This document shows, one piece after another, positions 32,326-42,008 of a DNA stretch of 64,000 nucleotides. Numbering within the stretch: position 1 is the first letter of the stretch; every line of letters begins with the position of its first letter. A program made the translations under genes and the position numbers. The stretch is taken from assembly GCF_028283705.1 (NCBI RefSeq), contig NZ_JAPWKD010000012.1:124001-188000 (forward strand), in the 5' to 3' direction. Origin of the DNA: Pantoea sp. (GTDB taxonomy: Bacteria > Pseudomonadota > Gammaproteobacteria > Enterobacterales > Enterobacteriaceae). The notes below the pieces were generated by a model. That model searched no databases. It had not been told where the DNA came from and saw only the letters and a program-made list of their open reading frames with translations.

Positions 32326-32333
<8 letters not shown>

Positions 32334-33480
32334 CGTTTCTGTTCTCTCCTGGAATGTCCATCTCTGCCGGGACCGACAGATTATTAGGTTTCTTCGGTAT
32401 CATGCCGCCTTCACGCTTCCAGCGTCTCAGCTGCCAGACCCACGCCAGCACTTCGGCCACCGCCGCATAAAGTGCCCCCGGAATGAACTGACCAATTTCG
32501 GTATGACGATATAGCGCACGCGCCAGCGGCGGTGCTTCAAGAATGGGTACGCGATGTTCTTTGCCCAGTTCGCGAATTTTCAGCGCCACGTCTCCGGCAC
32601 CTTTGGCGATCACCTTCGGCGCACTCATCTTTTTCTCGTTATATTGCAGCGCAACCGAGTAATGCGTCGGGTTGGTGACGATCACATCGGCCTTGGGTAC
32701 GTCAGCCATCATGCGGCGTCGGGCAGCGGCGCGCATCGCCTGACGAATTCGCCCTTTAACATGAGGATCGCCCTCCTGCTGTTTGAATTCGTCGCGGATA
32801 TCCTGGCGTGACATGCGTAATTTTTTGAAGTAGCTGTACAACTGCCAAAACACATCGAAGCCGACCATCGGAATCAAACCCAGCATCACCAGCAAACAGC
32901 ACACGGCGATCATGTTCATGCCATGTTCCAGCGCGTTCATGGGGGATTCACTGATTAAACGCAGCATCTCCGGCCAATGTGACCAGACATACCAACCAGC
33001 TACCGCCCCCACCAACACCGCCTTGAGGATGGCTTTCAGCAGCTCAGCCCAGGTTTGTCCTGAAACCATACGTTTCAGACCACTTAACGGGTTAAGTTTG
33101 GTTAAATCGAGGCTGAGAGATTTACCGCTGATGACGATACCGCCCAGCAGCATAGGTGCAGCCATCGCCACCAGCACTAAACCGGCCATCAGCGGCAGCA
33201 CCGCCAGCACCGCCTGGCCAATCAGGGTACTGATATGCGCCACGATCACCTTGTCATCAGTGACCATGCCATGATCAAAACGAAAACCGGTCGCCACCAT
33301 CGCCGCCAGCCGTCGCGCCATGCTGGTGCCACCCAGCCATAAAATCATAATGCCGGATAACATCATCAGTAATGACGTCAGCTCGCGCGAACGCGGAATC
33401 TGCCCATCCTCACGCGCTTTTTCTAGTCGGTGCGCTGTGGGCGATTCTGTTTTGTCCTCATCGCTACTGTCTTCAGCCAC
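32326..33480 (-). CDS. flhB: Flagellar export switch protein FlhB
   Basis: The 384-residue protein has four membrane segments and the autocleavage motif NPTH in ADVIVTNPTHYSVALQY, where Asn–Pro cleavage switches export from hook to filament substrates. The GTG start is preceded by AGAGG at 6 bases and gives the E. coli length (382); a TTG at 33522 would add 14 residues. It is the first gene of flhBAE. In E. coli the upstream neighbour is cheZ; here the upstream gene is cobA, so chemotaxis genes are not contiguous. Confidence 0.95.
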
Positions 33481-33687
33481 GACATACCTCTGCTGACTGG
33501 AATTCTGAGCATAGGATGCCAAAAGGCGCGGACGCTAAAGCGTGGATTAAGGGGGGAAAATGTCAGCTTATTTAGCCATAAGGGAAATTACCGCCTGCAC
33601 TGATGATATCGCGGGGTGTTCAGGAAAGTATCAGCAAAGAGTCATTTCAAAACGATGCCCTTTCAGGACAGGGCATCGCAGAAAATG

Positions 33688-33710
33688 GCGTGATAAATCG
33701 CGCGGCTACA
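33688..33710. repeat. REP-like unit at the end of cobA
   Basis: GGCGTGATAAATCGCGCGGC followed by TAC resembles the arm GCGATAAATCACGCCGCTAC at 24231–24250. It runs into the cobA stop codon, so the last codons of cobA lie inside or next to the repeat. Confidence 0.6.
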
Positions 33711-34521
33711 CCATAGCGCAATGTGCCGCGTTTGCGACGCTGGTCGCGCGATAAAAGCGCACCACTTCACCCACCAGCAACAACGCGGGTGATTGCGGCT
33801 GCTCGCGGGCTACTGTCTCGCTAAGCTGCTCCAGGGTGGTGATGAGTACCCGTTGCTCTGGTCGCGTGCCATTCTCAATGATGGCAACCGGCGTGGTCAG
33901 TTCTCGCCCCTGCGCCTGCAACTGTACGCTAATACTGGCGCTCCATTTCAGCCCCATATAAAACACCAGCGTCTGATTGGTGGCGGCGAGGCTATGATCA
34001 TCCAGCTGCGGCTCGCCGGTTTTACCGTGCCCGGTAATCAGTCGCAGCGACTGGGCGCATTCGCGATGGGTCAGTGGAATACCGCTGGCTGCCGCACAAC
34101 CTGCAGCGGCCGTAATCCCTGGCACCACCTGACAACCAATTCCGGCCTGCTGGAGAAAAACCATCTCTTCCCCACCACGACCAAAAATAAAAGGATCGCC
34201 CCCCTTCAGACGCACCACATTGCGCCCGCTACGCGCCAGATCCACCAGCAGTTGATTGATCTGCGCCTGTTTTAACCCATGACTGCCCGGTTTTTTACCG
34301 ACATCAATCGCCAGCGTACTAGCCGGTACTTCCGCCATGACATCATCACTGACCAGCCGATCATAGACCACCACATCCGCACTTTTGATCATCCGCAGCG
34401 CTTTCAGCGTCAATAACTCCACATCGCCCGGCCCGGCACCCACCAGCCATACCTGACCCTGTGGCGCATCCAATCCCGGCGGGTTAAACAGTTTATCCAG
34501 TGTCTCAATTGCCTGGGTCAT
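33706..34521 (-). CDS. cobA: Uroporphyrinogen-III C-methyltransferase (SUMT)
   Basis: The 271-residue enzyme makes precorrin-2 from uroporphyrinogen III with two SAM, the first step towards siroheme. Signatures are VWLVGAGPGDVELLTLKAL, YDRLVSDDV, RLKGGDPFIFGRGGEE, VPGITAAAGCAA and GIPLTHR. The ATG (MTQAIETL) follows GGAGG; an upstream ATG would add 28 residues overlapping nasA. It lies 11 bases after nasA on the same strand, so it is the last gene of the nas operon and supplies the siroheme cofactor of the nitrite reductase. It lacks the dehydrogenase/chelatase part of CysG. Confidence 0.92.
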   Translation of the reverse strand: MTQAIETLDKLFNPPGLDAPQGQVWLVGAGPGDVELLTLKALRMIKSADVVVYDRLVSDDVMAEVPASTLAIDVGKKPGSHGLKQAQINQLLVDLARSGRNVVRLKGGDPFIFGRGGEEMVFLQQAGIGCQVVPGITAAAGCAAASGIPLTHRECAQSLRLITGHGKTGEPQLDDHSLAATNQTLVFYMGLKWSASISVQLQAQGRELTTPVAIIENGTRPEQRVLITTLEQLSETVAREQPQSPALLLVGEVVRFYRATSVANAAHCAMV

Positions 34522-34532
34522 GATGGCCTCCG

Positions 34533-37136
34533 CTACTGCGCTACCTGAAGCGCGCTGATAAGTTGTTTCAGCTCCGGAATACAGGAGCCACAGTTGGTGC
34601 CGCACTTAAGCGTTGCGCCCAGCGCTGCCGGAGAGTGGCAACCCTGCTCAATGGCACGTCGGATGGCGACTTCACCGACGCCAAAACAGCTGCAAATAGT
34701 CCGTCCCTGGCTCTCCCCCTGCGCAGGCCGTCCGCCAAGTAGCGCATGACGTTGTTGCGCCGTTGCTGGATGTTCGCTGAATCCCAACGCGACAAAGGAA
34801 TGGTCAATCTCTGGTAACCAGGGAGCGGCATAGAATGCCCGCTCCAGCTGACCATTATGCCAGCCCAACAGATGCAACTGCTGACCTGCACGGGCTTGCT
34901 GCCATTGCAGCTCAGTTGCACCGGGCTGCTGCTGTAACCAATCGGCGGGTGCTCCCTGCCCGGCCAGTACATAACGCTGTACACCCGGCTGCGGCGCGCG
35001 TGACCAATAATCCACATGCTGAGGAGCCACCTGCTCGCGCTGCCACAACCAGCCCTGCCACTGCGGACGCAGCGGTTGCAGACGCACGGCAGTTTGCTTG
35101 AGAGCTGGTTGCCCGGAATCCGGACAACAACGCGCCGCCACCAGCCCATCGACATTCGCCTGGGCGCTGAACTGACGCGTCCAGTGCATCGGGATAAACA
35201 GCTGTCCACGCGTCAGGCCGTTATCGATAATCACCCGGCCACACCACCAGCCAAGTTGTGATTGCACCCGCGTCAGATCGCCCTGACTCAGGCCATGTGT
35301 CGCCGCGTCATGGGGATGCAGCAAGATAAAAGGTTCGTCGTAATGCTGCATCAGCCGCGGCACCGCTCCGGTACGCGTCATGGTGTGCCACTGATCGCGA
35401 ATACGCCCGGTGTTCATCAGCAACGGATAGTGTTCGGACGATGGGGTAGATAACGGAATGGCTACCGGCAGCAGACGGGCTTTACCATCTCGATGAAAGA
35501 AGCGGCGATCGCTGAACAGCCGCGAAGTACCAGCCGGGGCAGCCGGATTAACCGGCCACTGCACTGGCTGCAACTGGTCATACTGTTCACGACTGAGCTC
35601 TGCCAGGGCGCTGATATCAAACGCACGACGTCCCTGATTTTCAAAGCCAGACAGTGCTGCATGTTCAATAAAGATTTCATGGGGATGCTGCCAGCCAAAA
35701 GCGTCCTCATAACCGAGACGCTGAGCCACCTGAGCCAGCAACCACCAGTCCGGCTTTGCTTCCCCGGCGGGCGCAACAAAACTGCGTTGCCGCGAAATGC
35801 GGCGTTCCGAATTGGTCACGGTGCCATTCTTTTCCCCCCACCCCTGGGCGGGCAGCAGCACGTCGGCATAAGCGCTGGTATCCGTGGCCGCACTCACCTC
35901 CGAGACAATCACCAGCGGGCAACGCGCCAGCGCTTCAGCCACGCGATTTCCCTCCGGCATCGACACCGCCGGATTGGTGCCCATAATCCAGACCGCTTTT
36001 ACCTCACCGCGCTCAACCGCCTGGAACAGTTCCACCGCCTTCAGTCCGGGCTGAGAGGCTACCCGCTCGCTGCGCCAGAAACGAGCCAGTCGAGCCACCT
36101 CTTCCACGCTAAACCCCATATGCGCGGCCAGTTGATTGGCCAGGCCGCCAACTTCGCGCCCGCCCATGGCATTGGGCTGGCCGGTGAGCGAGAAAGGCCC
36201 GCAGCCAGCGCGGCCAATTTTGCCGCTCAGCAGATGCACGTTAAGGATGGCGTTATTATTGTCGCTGCCGGTCTGCGACTGGTTGATCCCCATGCACCAT
36301 AACGTCAGCACGCGGGGATGCGCGGTGAACAGCTGCCAGAAAGCAAGGATGCTGGCCTGATCCAGCTGGCAGGCATGGGCAACGGCGGCCAGATCCCAGT
36401 CAGTACAGGCCGCCTGCGTCGCTTCGACATGGTCGAGGTGCGGCAACATGCTGCTATCGATGCCACCCTCGCTGCTTAGCCAGTTAAGTAATCCGGCAAA
36501 TAAGGCGCTATCGCTGCCGGGACGCAGGGCCAGGTGCAGGTCGGCCAGATCGCAGCTGGCGGTTCGTCGCGGATCGATAACCACCAGCTTCATCCCGGGC
36601 CGCTGCTGCTTCGCCTGCACCAGCCTCTGCCAGGCAACCGGATGCGCCCAGGCGGCGTTGGACCCCACCAGAATCACCAGATCCGCCTGCTCAATATCTT
36701 CATAGCAGCAAGGCACCGCATCGGCACCAAAGGCCCGTTTGTACCCCACCACTGCCGAGGCCATACACAGCCGCGAGTTAGTATCGATATTGGCGGCCCC
36801 AATAAAACCTTTCATCAGTTTATTGGCGACATAATAATCTTCAGTCAGCAGTTGCCCGGAGGCATAAAACGCCACTGCCTGTGGGCCATGCTGACGGATG
36901 ATGTCACGCAATCCTGTGGCCACATAATCCAGCGCCTGCCCCATGCTGGCACGCTGGCCTTTTACCTGCGGCCACAGCAAACGACCCTCCTGCCCGAGGG
37001 TTTCCCCCAGCGCAGACCCCTTGACGCACAGGCGGCCAAAGTTGGCGGGATGCTGGCGGTCGCCACTGACCGGGGCATCAGGAGCATGGATCTCGACGCC
37101 ACAACCCACGCCACAGTAGGGACAGGTGGTTTTCAT
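34533..37136 (-). CDS. nasA: Assimilatory nitrate reductase catalytic subunit NasA
   Basis: The 867-residue molybdopterin enzyme reduces nitrate to nitrite. The N-terminal [4Fe-4S] site is TTCPYCGVGC with the fourth Cys in GRLCVKG. Bis-MGD-binding signatures include NTNSRLCMASAVVGYKRAFG and GMNPAVSMPEGN-like GTNPAVSMPEGN. A C-terminal BFD-type [2Fe-2S] domain contains CSCFGVGEVAIRRAIEQGC and CGTNCGSC, as in Klebsiella NasA. It receives electrons from the NADH-linked flavoprotein encoded just upstream and overlaps that gene by 4 bases (ATGA). Confidence 0.95.
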   Translation of the reverse strand: MKTTCPYCGVGCGVEIHAPDAPVSGDRQHPANFGRLCVKGSALGETLGQEGRLLWPQVKGQRASMGQALDYVATGLRDIIRQHGPQAVAFYASGQLLTEDYYVANKLMKGFIGAANIDTNSRLCMASAVVGYKRAFGADAVPCCYEDIEQADLVILVGSNAAWAHPVAWQRLVQAKQQRPGMKLVVIDPRRTASCDLADLHLALRPGSDSALFAGLLNWLSSEGGIDSSMLPHLDHVEATQAACTDWDLAAVAHACQLDQASILAFWQLFTAHPRVLTLWCMGINQSQTGSDNNNAILNVHLLSGKIGRAGCGPFSLTGQPNAMGGREVGGLANQLAAHMGFSVEEVARLARFWRSERVASQPGLKAVELFQAVERGEVKAVWIMGTNPAVSMPEGNRVAEALARCPLVIVSEVSAATDTSAYADVLLPAQGWGEKNGTVTNSERRISRQRSFVAPAGEAKPDWWLLAQVAQRLGYEDAFGWQHPHEIFIEHAALSGFENQGRRAFDISALAELSREQYDQLQPVQWPVNPAAPAGTSRLFSDRRFFHRDGKARLLPVAIPLSTPSSEHYPLLMNTGRIRDQWHTMTRTGAVPRLMQHYDEPFILLHPHDAATHGLSQGDLTRVQSQLGWWCGRVIIDNGLTRGQLFIPMHWTRQFSAQANVDGLVAARCCPDSGQPALKQTAVRLQPLRPQWQGWLWQREQVAPQHVDYWSRAPQPGVQRYVLAGQGAPADWLQQQPGATELQWQQARAGQQLHLLGWHNGQLERAFYAAPWLPEIDHSFVALGFSEHPATAQQRHALLGGRPAQGESQGRTICSCFGVGEVAIRRAIEQGCHSPAALGATLKCGTNCGSCIPELKQLISALQVAQ

Positions 37137-40100
37137 GATGCTGCCGCCAGGGCCAGCAGCGGCTGATTACCCAACCAGACTTTGCCACCCTCAACCCGCA
37201 CTGGCCAGCAACGTAATTGCAGCTGGGGGTCGTCGAGACTTTGCCCATCACGCAGGCGTATCCGCTGCTTATACAATGGCGAGATCACCACAGGCTCCCC
37301 GGCCACATCACCGAGAATGCCGCGTGACAACACGCTGGCCTGAGTACCCGGTTCAATATCCTCCAGCGCATAAATGGCACTACCGAAGCGGAACAAGGCC
37401 ACACGCTGCTGACCTAGCCGCGCCCCGACACCTGCCGCAGGCGGTATCGCCGCCTCATCACAGATGGCGTGCCACGGTTCCGCTGGCAGGGTCAGGACCG
37501 GGATACTGAGGTTATCCGCCGGCTGACGCTGGCCACGTACTTCACTGTAATGCAGGGTTTCGTCCGGCTGCTCGCTGTTGATGGTGGCACTGAACAACGC
37601 ACGGCGCGACGGGTCGGTCAGCGTGGTGTGCCATTCGCACTGATAACGATCCACCACCCTCTGCATCTCCTGCTCCAGTGTGGCACCGATGCCGAGCGCA
37701 TCGTCAATCACCACCTCACGCAGATACGCCAGCCCGCCTTCCATGTTGTCCATCCATACGCTGGTACGTTGCAAACGATCGGCAGTGCGGACATAGAACA
37801 TCAGAATGCGATCGACATAACGGATCAAGGTGTCGTCATCCAGGTCGCTGGCAAACAGATCAGCATGGCGTGGCTTCATACCGCCATTGCCGCACACATA
37901 CAGGTTCCAGCCTTTATCGGTGGCGATTACGCCAATATCTTTGCTCTGTGCTTCCGCACATTCGCGCGTACAGCCGGATACCGCCATTTTAATTTTGTGC
38001 GGCGCTCGCAGGCCTTTGTAGCGATGCTCCAGCGCGATGGCAAAGGCGGTAGAATCCTGCACGCCGTAGCGGCACCAGCTCGATCCGACGCAGGATTTAA
38101 CCGTGCGCAGCGATTTGCCATAAGCATGGCCAGTTTCGAATCCGGCGGCAATCAGCGCTTCCCAGATAGCGGGCAGTTGATCGAGACGCGCACCAAACAG
38201 GTCGATACGTTGTCCGCCGGTAATTTTGGTGTAGAGGTCGTACTGCGCCGCCACTTCACCAATCGCAATCAGGCCCTGCGGAGTGATTTCACCACCGGGT
38301 ACGCGCGGTACCACCGAGTAGGTGCCGTCTTTCTGGATGTTAGCGAAGTAGCGATCGTTGGTGTCCTGCAACGGCAGATGCGCGGGCTTAAGCAGATAAT
38401 CATTCCAGCAGGAGGCCAGCAGTGACCCCACCAACGGCTTGCAGATTTCGCAGCCATGACCACGACCATACTGGGCCAGCAACTCATCAAACGTGGTGAT
38501 CTCACCCACGCGGATCAGGTGATACAGCTCCTGGCGTGACCAGGCAAAGTGCTCGCAAATGTCCTTCTTCACTTCAACGCCGAGACTGGCGAGCTGATGC
38601 TCCATCACCTGCTTCACCAGCGCGCTGCAGCCCCCACAACCGGTGGCCGCTTTGGTGCAGCTTTTCAACGTCGCCATATCACCGCAGCCGCTTTGCACCG
38701 CAGTACAGATGTCGCCTTTGCTGACATTGTGGCAGGAGCAAATCTGCGCGCTGTCCGGCAACGCGGCAACGCCAAGTGCTTTGGCCGGCGACCCCGCCAG
38801 TTGCGGCAGAATCAGGCTTTCAGGCGCTTCCGGCAGCGCCATTTTGTTCAGCATCATTTGCAGCAGGCTGGCGTAATCGCTGCTGTCTCCCACCAGCACG
38901 CCACCCAGCAGGGTTTTGCCATCCTCAGACACCACCAGCTTTTTGTAGATGCCTTTCGGGTTATCGATCCATTGATAGTTCTGGCTGGCCGGAGTACGAC
39001 CATGAGCGTCGCCAAATGATGCGACTTCCACCCCCAGCAGCTTAAGTTTGGTGCTCATGTCCGCGCCGCTGAAGGCCGTCTCTTCCTGAGCCAGTCGTCC
39101 GGCCAGCACCCGCGCCATCTGGTAACCGGGTGCCACCAGACCAAAAATTTGTCCGTGCCACAGGGCGCATTCCCCGATGGCATACACATCGCGCACGCTG
39201 GTCGCACAGCCATCATCAATGACGATGCCGCCACGTTCACCGAGGGTAATGCCCGCCGCACCCGCCAGCGCATCGCGCGGGCGGATCCCGGCGGAAAACA
39301 CCACCAGGTCGCTATCCAGCAGGCTGCCATCGGCGAAACGCAGTTGCACGCTGCCGTCCGGCTGGCTCTCAATCGCTTCCGTCGCCTTGCTGGTGTGCAC
39401 CTGCACCCCGAGGGCGCTGATTTTGCCACGCAGCATTTGCGCGCCACCGTCATCCAGCTGCACGGCCATCAGGCGTGGGGCAAACTCAACTACGTGGGTT
39501 TCCAGTCCCAGTTGCTTCAGGGCATTAGCCGCCTCCAGCCCCAGCAAACCGCCACCAATCACCACCCCGCGTTGCGCTCCACGCGCACAGGCGGCGATAG
39601 CATCGAGATCCGCCAGCGTACGATAGACAAAGCAACGCGACAGGTCATGGCCTGGCACCGGTGGCACAAACGGCACTGAGCCGGTCGCCAGCACCAGTTT
39701 GTCCCACGCCAGTTCGTTCCCCTGGCTGTCGCGCAGGCTGCGGCGCTGCGGGTCAATCGCATTAACTTCGCAACCGCTACGCAACTCAATGCCGTGCTGC
39801 TGGAAAAAGTTGTCACTTACCAGTGACAGGTCGTCAGCACTTTTGCCCGTGAAATACTCGGTCAGATGCACGCGATCGTAAGCCATCTGCGGCTCGTCGC
39901 CGTACACCACAATATGATATTGCTGATGCAGCTCGCGGCTGACCAGTTGCTCAAGAAAATGGTGGCCAACCATACCGTGGCCCACGACTGCGAGAATGGG
40001 TTTGCTCATCATTGTGCTTCCTGCAGCCACTGGCTGCGTCGTATTGTTGTCCAGGCCAAACAGCGCATTGATATCAACGCGTTCGGTCCGTTGTAATCGG

Positions 40101-41197
40101 GTGAGTAACGTTGCTGCCGGACTGCTGTCACCAAACAACAGCACGCCTGAAAGCACGCCATCACGCAGGAACAGCCGCTGGTAGTGTCCCGCTAGCGGGT
40201 CGAAGCTGGTCAGCGAAGGGGCTTCACTCATGTCTCCGGCACTGAACATCTCGATGCCGCTGACCTTGAGCCGGGTGCCGCTCTCCTGGTAATAAAAATC
40301 ATCCACCGGCTCCCCTGCCAGGCTTCCGGCCAGCACCGCCGCCTGTGCCAGACAGGGTGCGACCAGGCCGAAGGTTTCCCCGTCAATCTCGCAGCATTCA
40401 CCCAGGGCATAGATACCGGGGATCGCGGTATGCAACTGGCGATTCACCAGAATGCCGCGTTGACAAGGCACGCCCGCCGCCTGCGCCAGCGCAATCTCCG
40501 GAATGACGCCGATGGCAATCACCACCTGCTGTGCGGCGATCTGGCTGCCATCGGTGAGCGTCACCTGCTGCGATCCCACCTGCTGCAACGACACCCCGAG
40601 ACGGCAGTCGATACCACGCGCGGTCAGATGTTGCTGCAACAGTGCCCCGGCGTGGGCATCCAGCTGACGATCCAGCAGCCAGGGACGATGGTGCAGCAAA
40701 GTGACTGCGCGCCCCTGCAGGCAGAGTGCCGCTGCCGCCTCAACACCAACCAAGCCACCGCCCAGCACCACCACCGGTCCCGCCTCAGCCTGCATTTTTT
40801 CCACATCGCGTAAGGTGCGGAATCCCAGCACATGGGGCTGTCCGATGCCTGGCAGTGACGGCATCCGTGGCTGCGATCCACAGGCAAATACCAGCTTGTC
40901 CCAGCTCAGGGTGCGCTGGTCGGTGTGCAGCAGTCGGGCGTCGATGTCCACCGACTCGGCCTCTTCCCCCGCCAGCAACCTGATACCGTTCTCTGCATAC
41001 CATTGCGGGGAATGAATCAGGGTTTCAGCGAAGGTTTTCTCCCCCGCCAGCACCGGCGACAGCAGCACCCGGTTGTAATTTCCCTCGGGTTCGCGGCCAA
41101 TGACGGTAATCGCATAACGTCCTGGCGCACGCTGCAACAGGGTTTCCACCATGCGCATCCCCGCCATACCGTTTCCGATAACAATCAGCTGCTGCAT
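37133..41197 (-). CDS. NasC–NasB fusion: NADH:flavin electron-transfer module fused to siroheme nitrite reductase
   Basis: One uninterrupted frame of 1,354 residues. Residues 1–395 form an FAD/NAD oxidoreductase (FAD motif IGNGMAGMR, NAD motif LGGGLVGVEAA at 145–155), equivalent to the Klebsiella nitrate reductase electron-transfer protein NasC. Residues 396–1354 equal a complete NirB/NasB nitrite reductase: a second flavoprotein unit (GHGMVGHHF, IGGGLLGLEAA), a BFD [2Fe-2S] domain near 818, the siroheme/[4Fe-4S] cysteines in CVGSSWC (about 1035) and SGCTREC (about 1073), and a NirD-like domain from about 1238 that lacks Rieske ligands. Residues 396–397 are Met-Met, preceded by AGGAAG at 4 bases, so an independent NasB may also be made. 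The start MQQLIV follows AAGGAG; an upstream ATG at 41356 would overlap nasD and lacks homology. Confidence 0.9.
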   Translation of the reverse strand: MQQLIVIGNGMAGMRMVETLLQRAPGRYAITVIGREPEGNYNRVLLSPVLAGEKTFAETLIHSPQWYAENGIRLLAGEEAESVDIDARLLHTDQRTLSWDKLVFACGSQPRMPSLPGIGQPHVLGFRTLRDVEKMQAEAGPVVVLGGGLVGVEAAAALCLQGRAVTLLHHRPWLLDRQLDAHAGALLQQHLTARGIDCRLGVSLQQVGSQQVTLTDGSQIAAQQVVIAIGVIPEIALAQAAGVPCQRGILVNRQLHTAIPGIYALGECCEIDGETFGLVAPCLAQAAVLAGSLAGEPVDDFYYQESGTRLKVSGIEMFSAGDMSEAPSLTSFDPLAGHYQRLFLRDGVLSGVLLFGDSSPAATLLTRLQRTERVDINALFGLDNNTTQPVAAGSTMMSKPILAVVGHGMVGHHFLEQLVSRELHQQYHIVVYGDEPQMAYDRVHLTEYFTGKSADDLSLVSDNFFQQHGIELRSGCEVNAIDPQRRSLRDSQGNELAWDKLVLATGSVPFVPPVPGHDLSRCFVYRTLADLDAIAACARGAQRGVVIGGGLLGLEAANALKQLGLETHVVEFAPRLMAVQLDDGGAQMLRGKISALGVQVHTSKATEAIESQPDGSVQLRFADGSLLDSDLVVFSAGIRPRDALAGAAGITLGERGGIVIDDGCATSVRDVYAIGECALWHGQIFGLVAPGYQMARVLAGRLAQEETAFSGADMSTKLKLLGVEVASFGDAHGRTPASQNYQWIDNPKGIYKKLVVSEDGKTLLGGVLVGDSSDYASLLQMMLNKMALPEAPESLILPQLAGSPAKALGVAALPDSAQICSCHNVSKGDICTAVQSGCGDMATLKSCTKAATGCGGCSALVKQVMEHQLASLGVEVKKDICEHFAWSRQELYHLIRVGEITTFDELLAQYGRGHGCEICKPLVGSLLASCWNDYLLKPAHLPLQDTNDRYFANIQKDGTYSVVPRVPGGEITPQGLIAIGEVAAQYDLYTKITGGQRIDLFGARLDQLPAIWEALIAAGFETGHAYGKSLRTVKSCVGSSWCRYGVQDSTAFAIALEHRYKGLRAPHKIKMAVSGCTRECAEAQSKDIGVIATDKGWNLYVCGNGGMKPRHADLFASDLDDDTLIRYVDRILMFYVRTADRLQRTSVWMDNMEGGLAYLREVVIDDALGIGATLEQEMQRVVDRYQCEWHTTLTDPSRRALFSATINSEQPDETLHYSEVRGQRQPADNLSIPVLTLPAEPWHAICDEAAIPPAAGVGARLGQQRVALFRFGSAIYALEDIEPGTQASVLSRGILGDVAGEPVVISPLYKQRIRLRDGQSLDDPQLQLRCWPVRVEGGKVWLGNQPLLALAAAS

Positions 41198-41207
41198 ACC
41201 CGGCTCC

Positions 41208-41996
41208 TTACGCGACCGCCGTCTGTTTTTCGTAGAGGAAATGCAGGATTTGCTGGCGCAACTGGTGATAACGCGGCTCATCGGCCAACGCCACACGCGA
41301 GCGCGGGCGTGGCAAATCAATCGCCAGAATTTCGCCAACCTGCGCAGCAGGCCCATTGGTCATCATCAGCACCCGGTCAGAAAGCAGCACCGCTTCATCC
41401 ACATCGTGAGTAATCAGCACGATGGTGGTGTTGAGTTCCTGCTGGATGCGCATCACGCTGTCCTGTAAATGGGCGCGGGTCAGTGCATCCAGCGCACCAA
41501 AGGGCTCATCCAGCAGCAGCACTCGCGGCTTCATTGCCAGCGCACGGGCAATGCCCACGCGTTGCTTCATGCCACCGGAAATTTCGCCCGGGCGTTTATG
41601 CATGGCATGACTCATCTGCACCCTGCCGAGATTGTGTTCGATCCACTCCGCCATCTCGCTGCGACTCATCTTGCCTTTAAAGACCTGCTGCACAGCCAGC
41701 TCAACGTTTTGATACGCCGTCAGCCACGGCAGCAGCGAATGGTTTTGAAACACCACCGCGCGCTCCGGGCCAGGACCGGTGATCTCGCGGTTGTCACACA
41801 GCAGCACACCACTGCTCGGCGCGGTCAGCCCGGCAATCAGGTTAAGCAGCGTCGATTTGCCACAGCCGGAATGACCAATAAGACTGAGAGTTTCTCCCGG
41901 ATGGATGTCAAAGCTGACGTTGTCGAGGGCGAGGAAATCACCCTGAGCCGTGGCAAAACGCTGGCTCACCTGCTGCACACGAATGATCGGATTCAT
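41208..41996 (-). CDS. nasD: Nitrate/nitrite ABC transporter ATPase NasD
   Basis: The 262-residue ATP-binding subunit has Walker A IGHSGCGKSTLL, Q-loop VVFQNHSLLPWLT, signature ISGGMKQRVGIARAL, Walker B LLLDEPFGALDA and H-loop THDVDEA. The sequence resembles NrtD/SsuB-type ATPases. It energises nitrate import with NasE and NasF. Ten bases separate it from the fusion gene downstream. Confidence 0.93.
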   Translation of the reverse strand: MNPIIRVQQVSQRFATAQGDFLALDNVSFDIHPGETLSLIGHSGCGKSTLLNLIAGLTAPSSGVLLCDNREITGPGPERAVVFQNHSLLPWLTAYQNVELAVQQVFKGKMSRSEMAEWIEHNLGRVQMSHAMHKRPGEISGGMKQRVGIARALAMKPRVLLLDEPFGALDALTRAHLQDSVMRIQQELNTTIVLITHDVDEAVLLSDRVLMMTNGPAAQVGEILAIDLPRPRSRVALADEPRYHQLRQQILHFLYEKQTAVA

Positions 41997-42008
41997 CAGA
42001 GAGGCTCC

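Noticed and set aside
41198..41356. 53-residue N-terminal extension of the nasC–nasB frame
   Set aside because: It overlaps nasD out of frame, shows no similarity to flavoproteins, and a proper AAGGAG site precedes the internal MQQLIV start.
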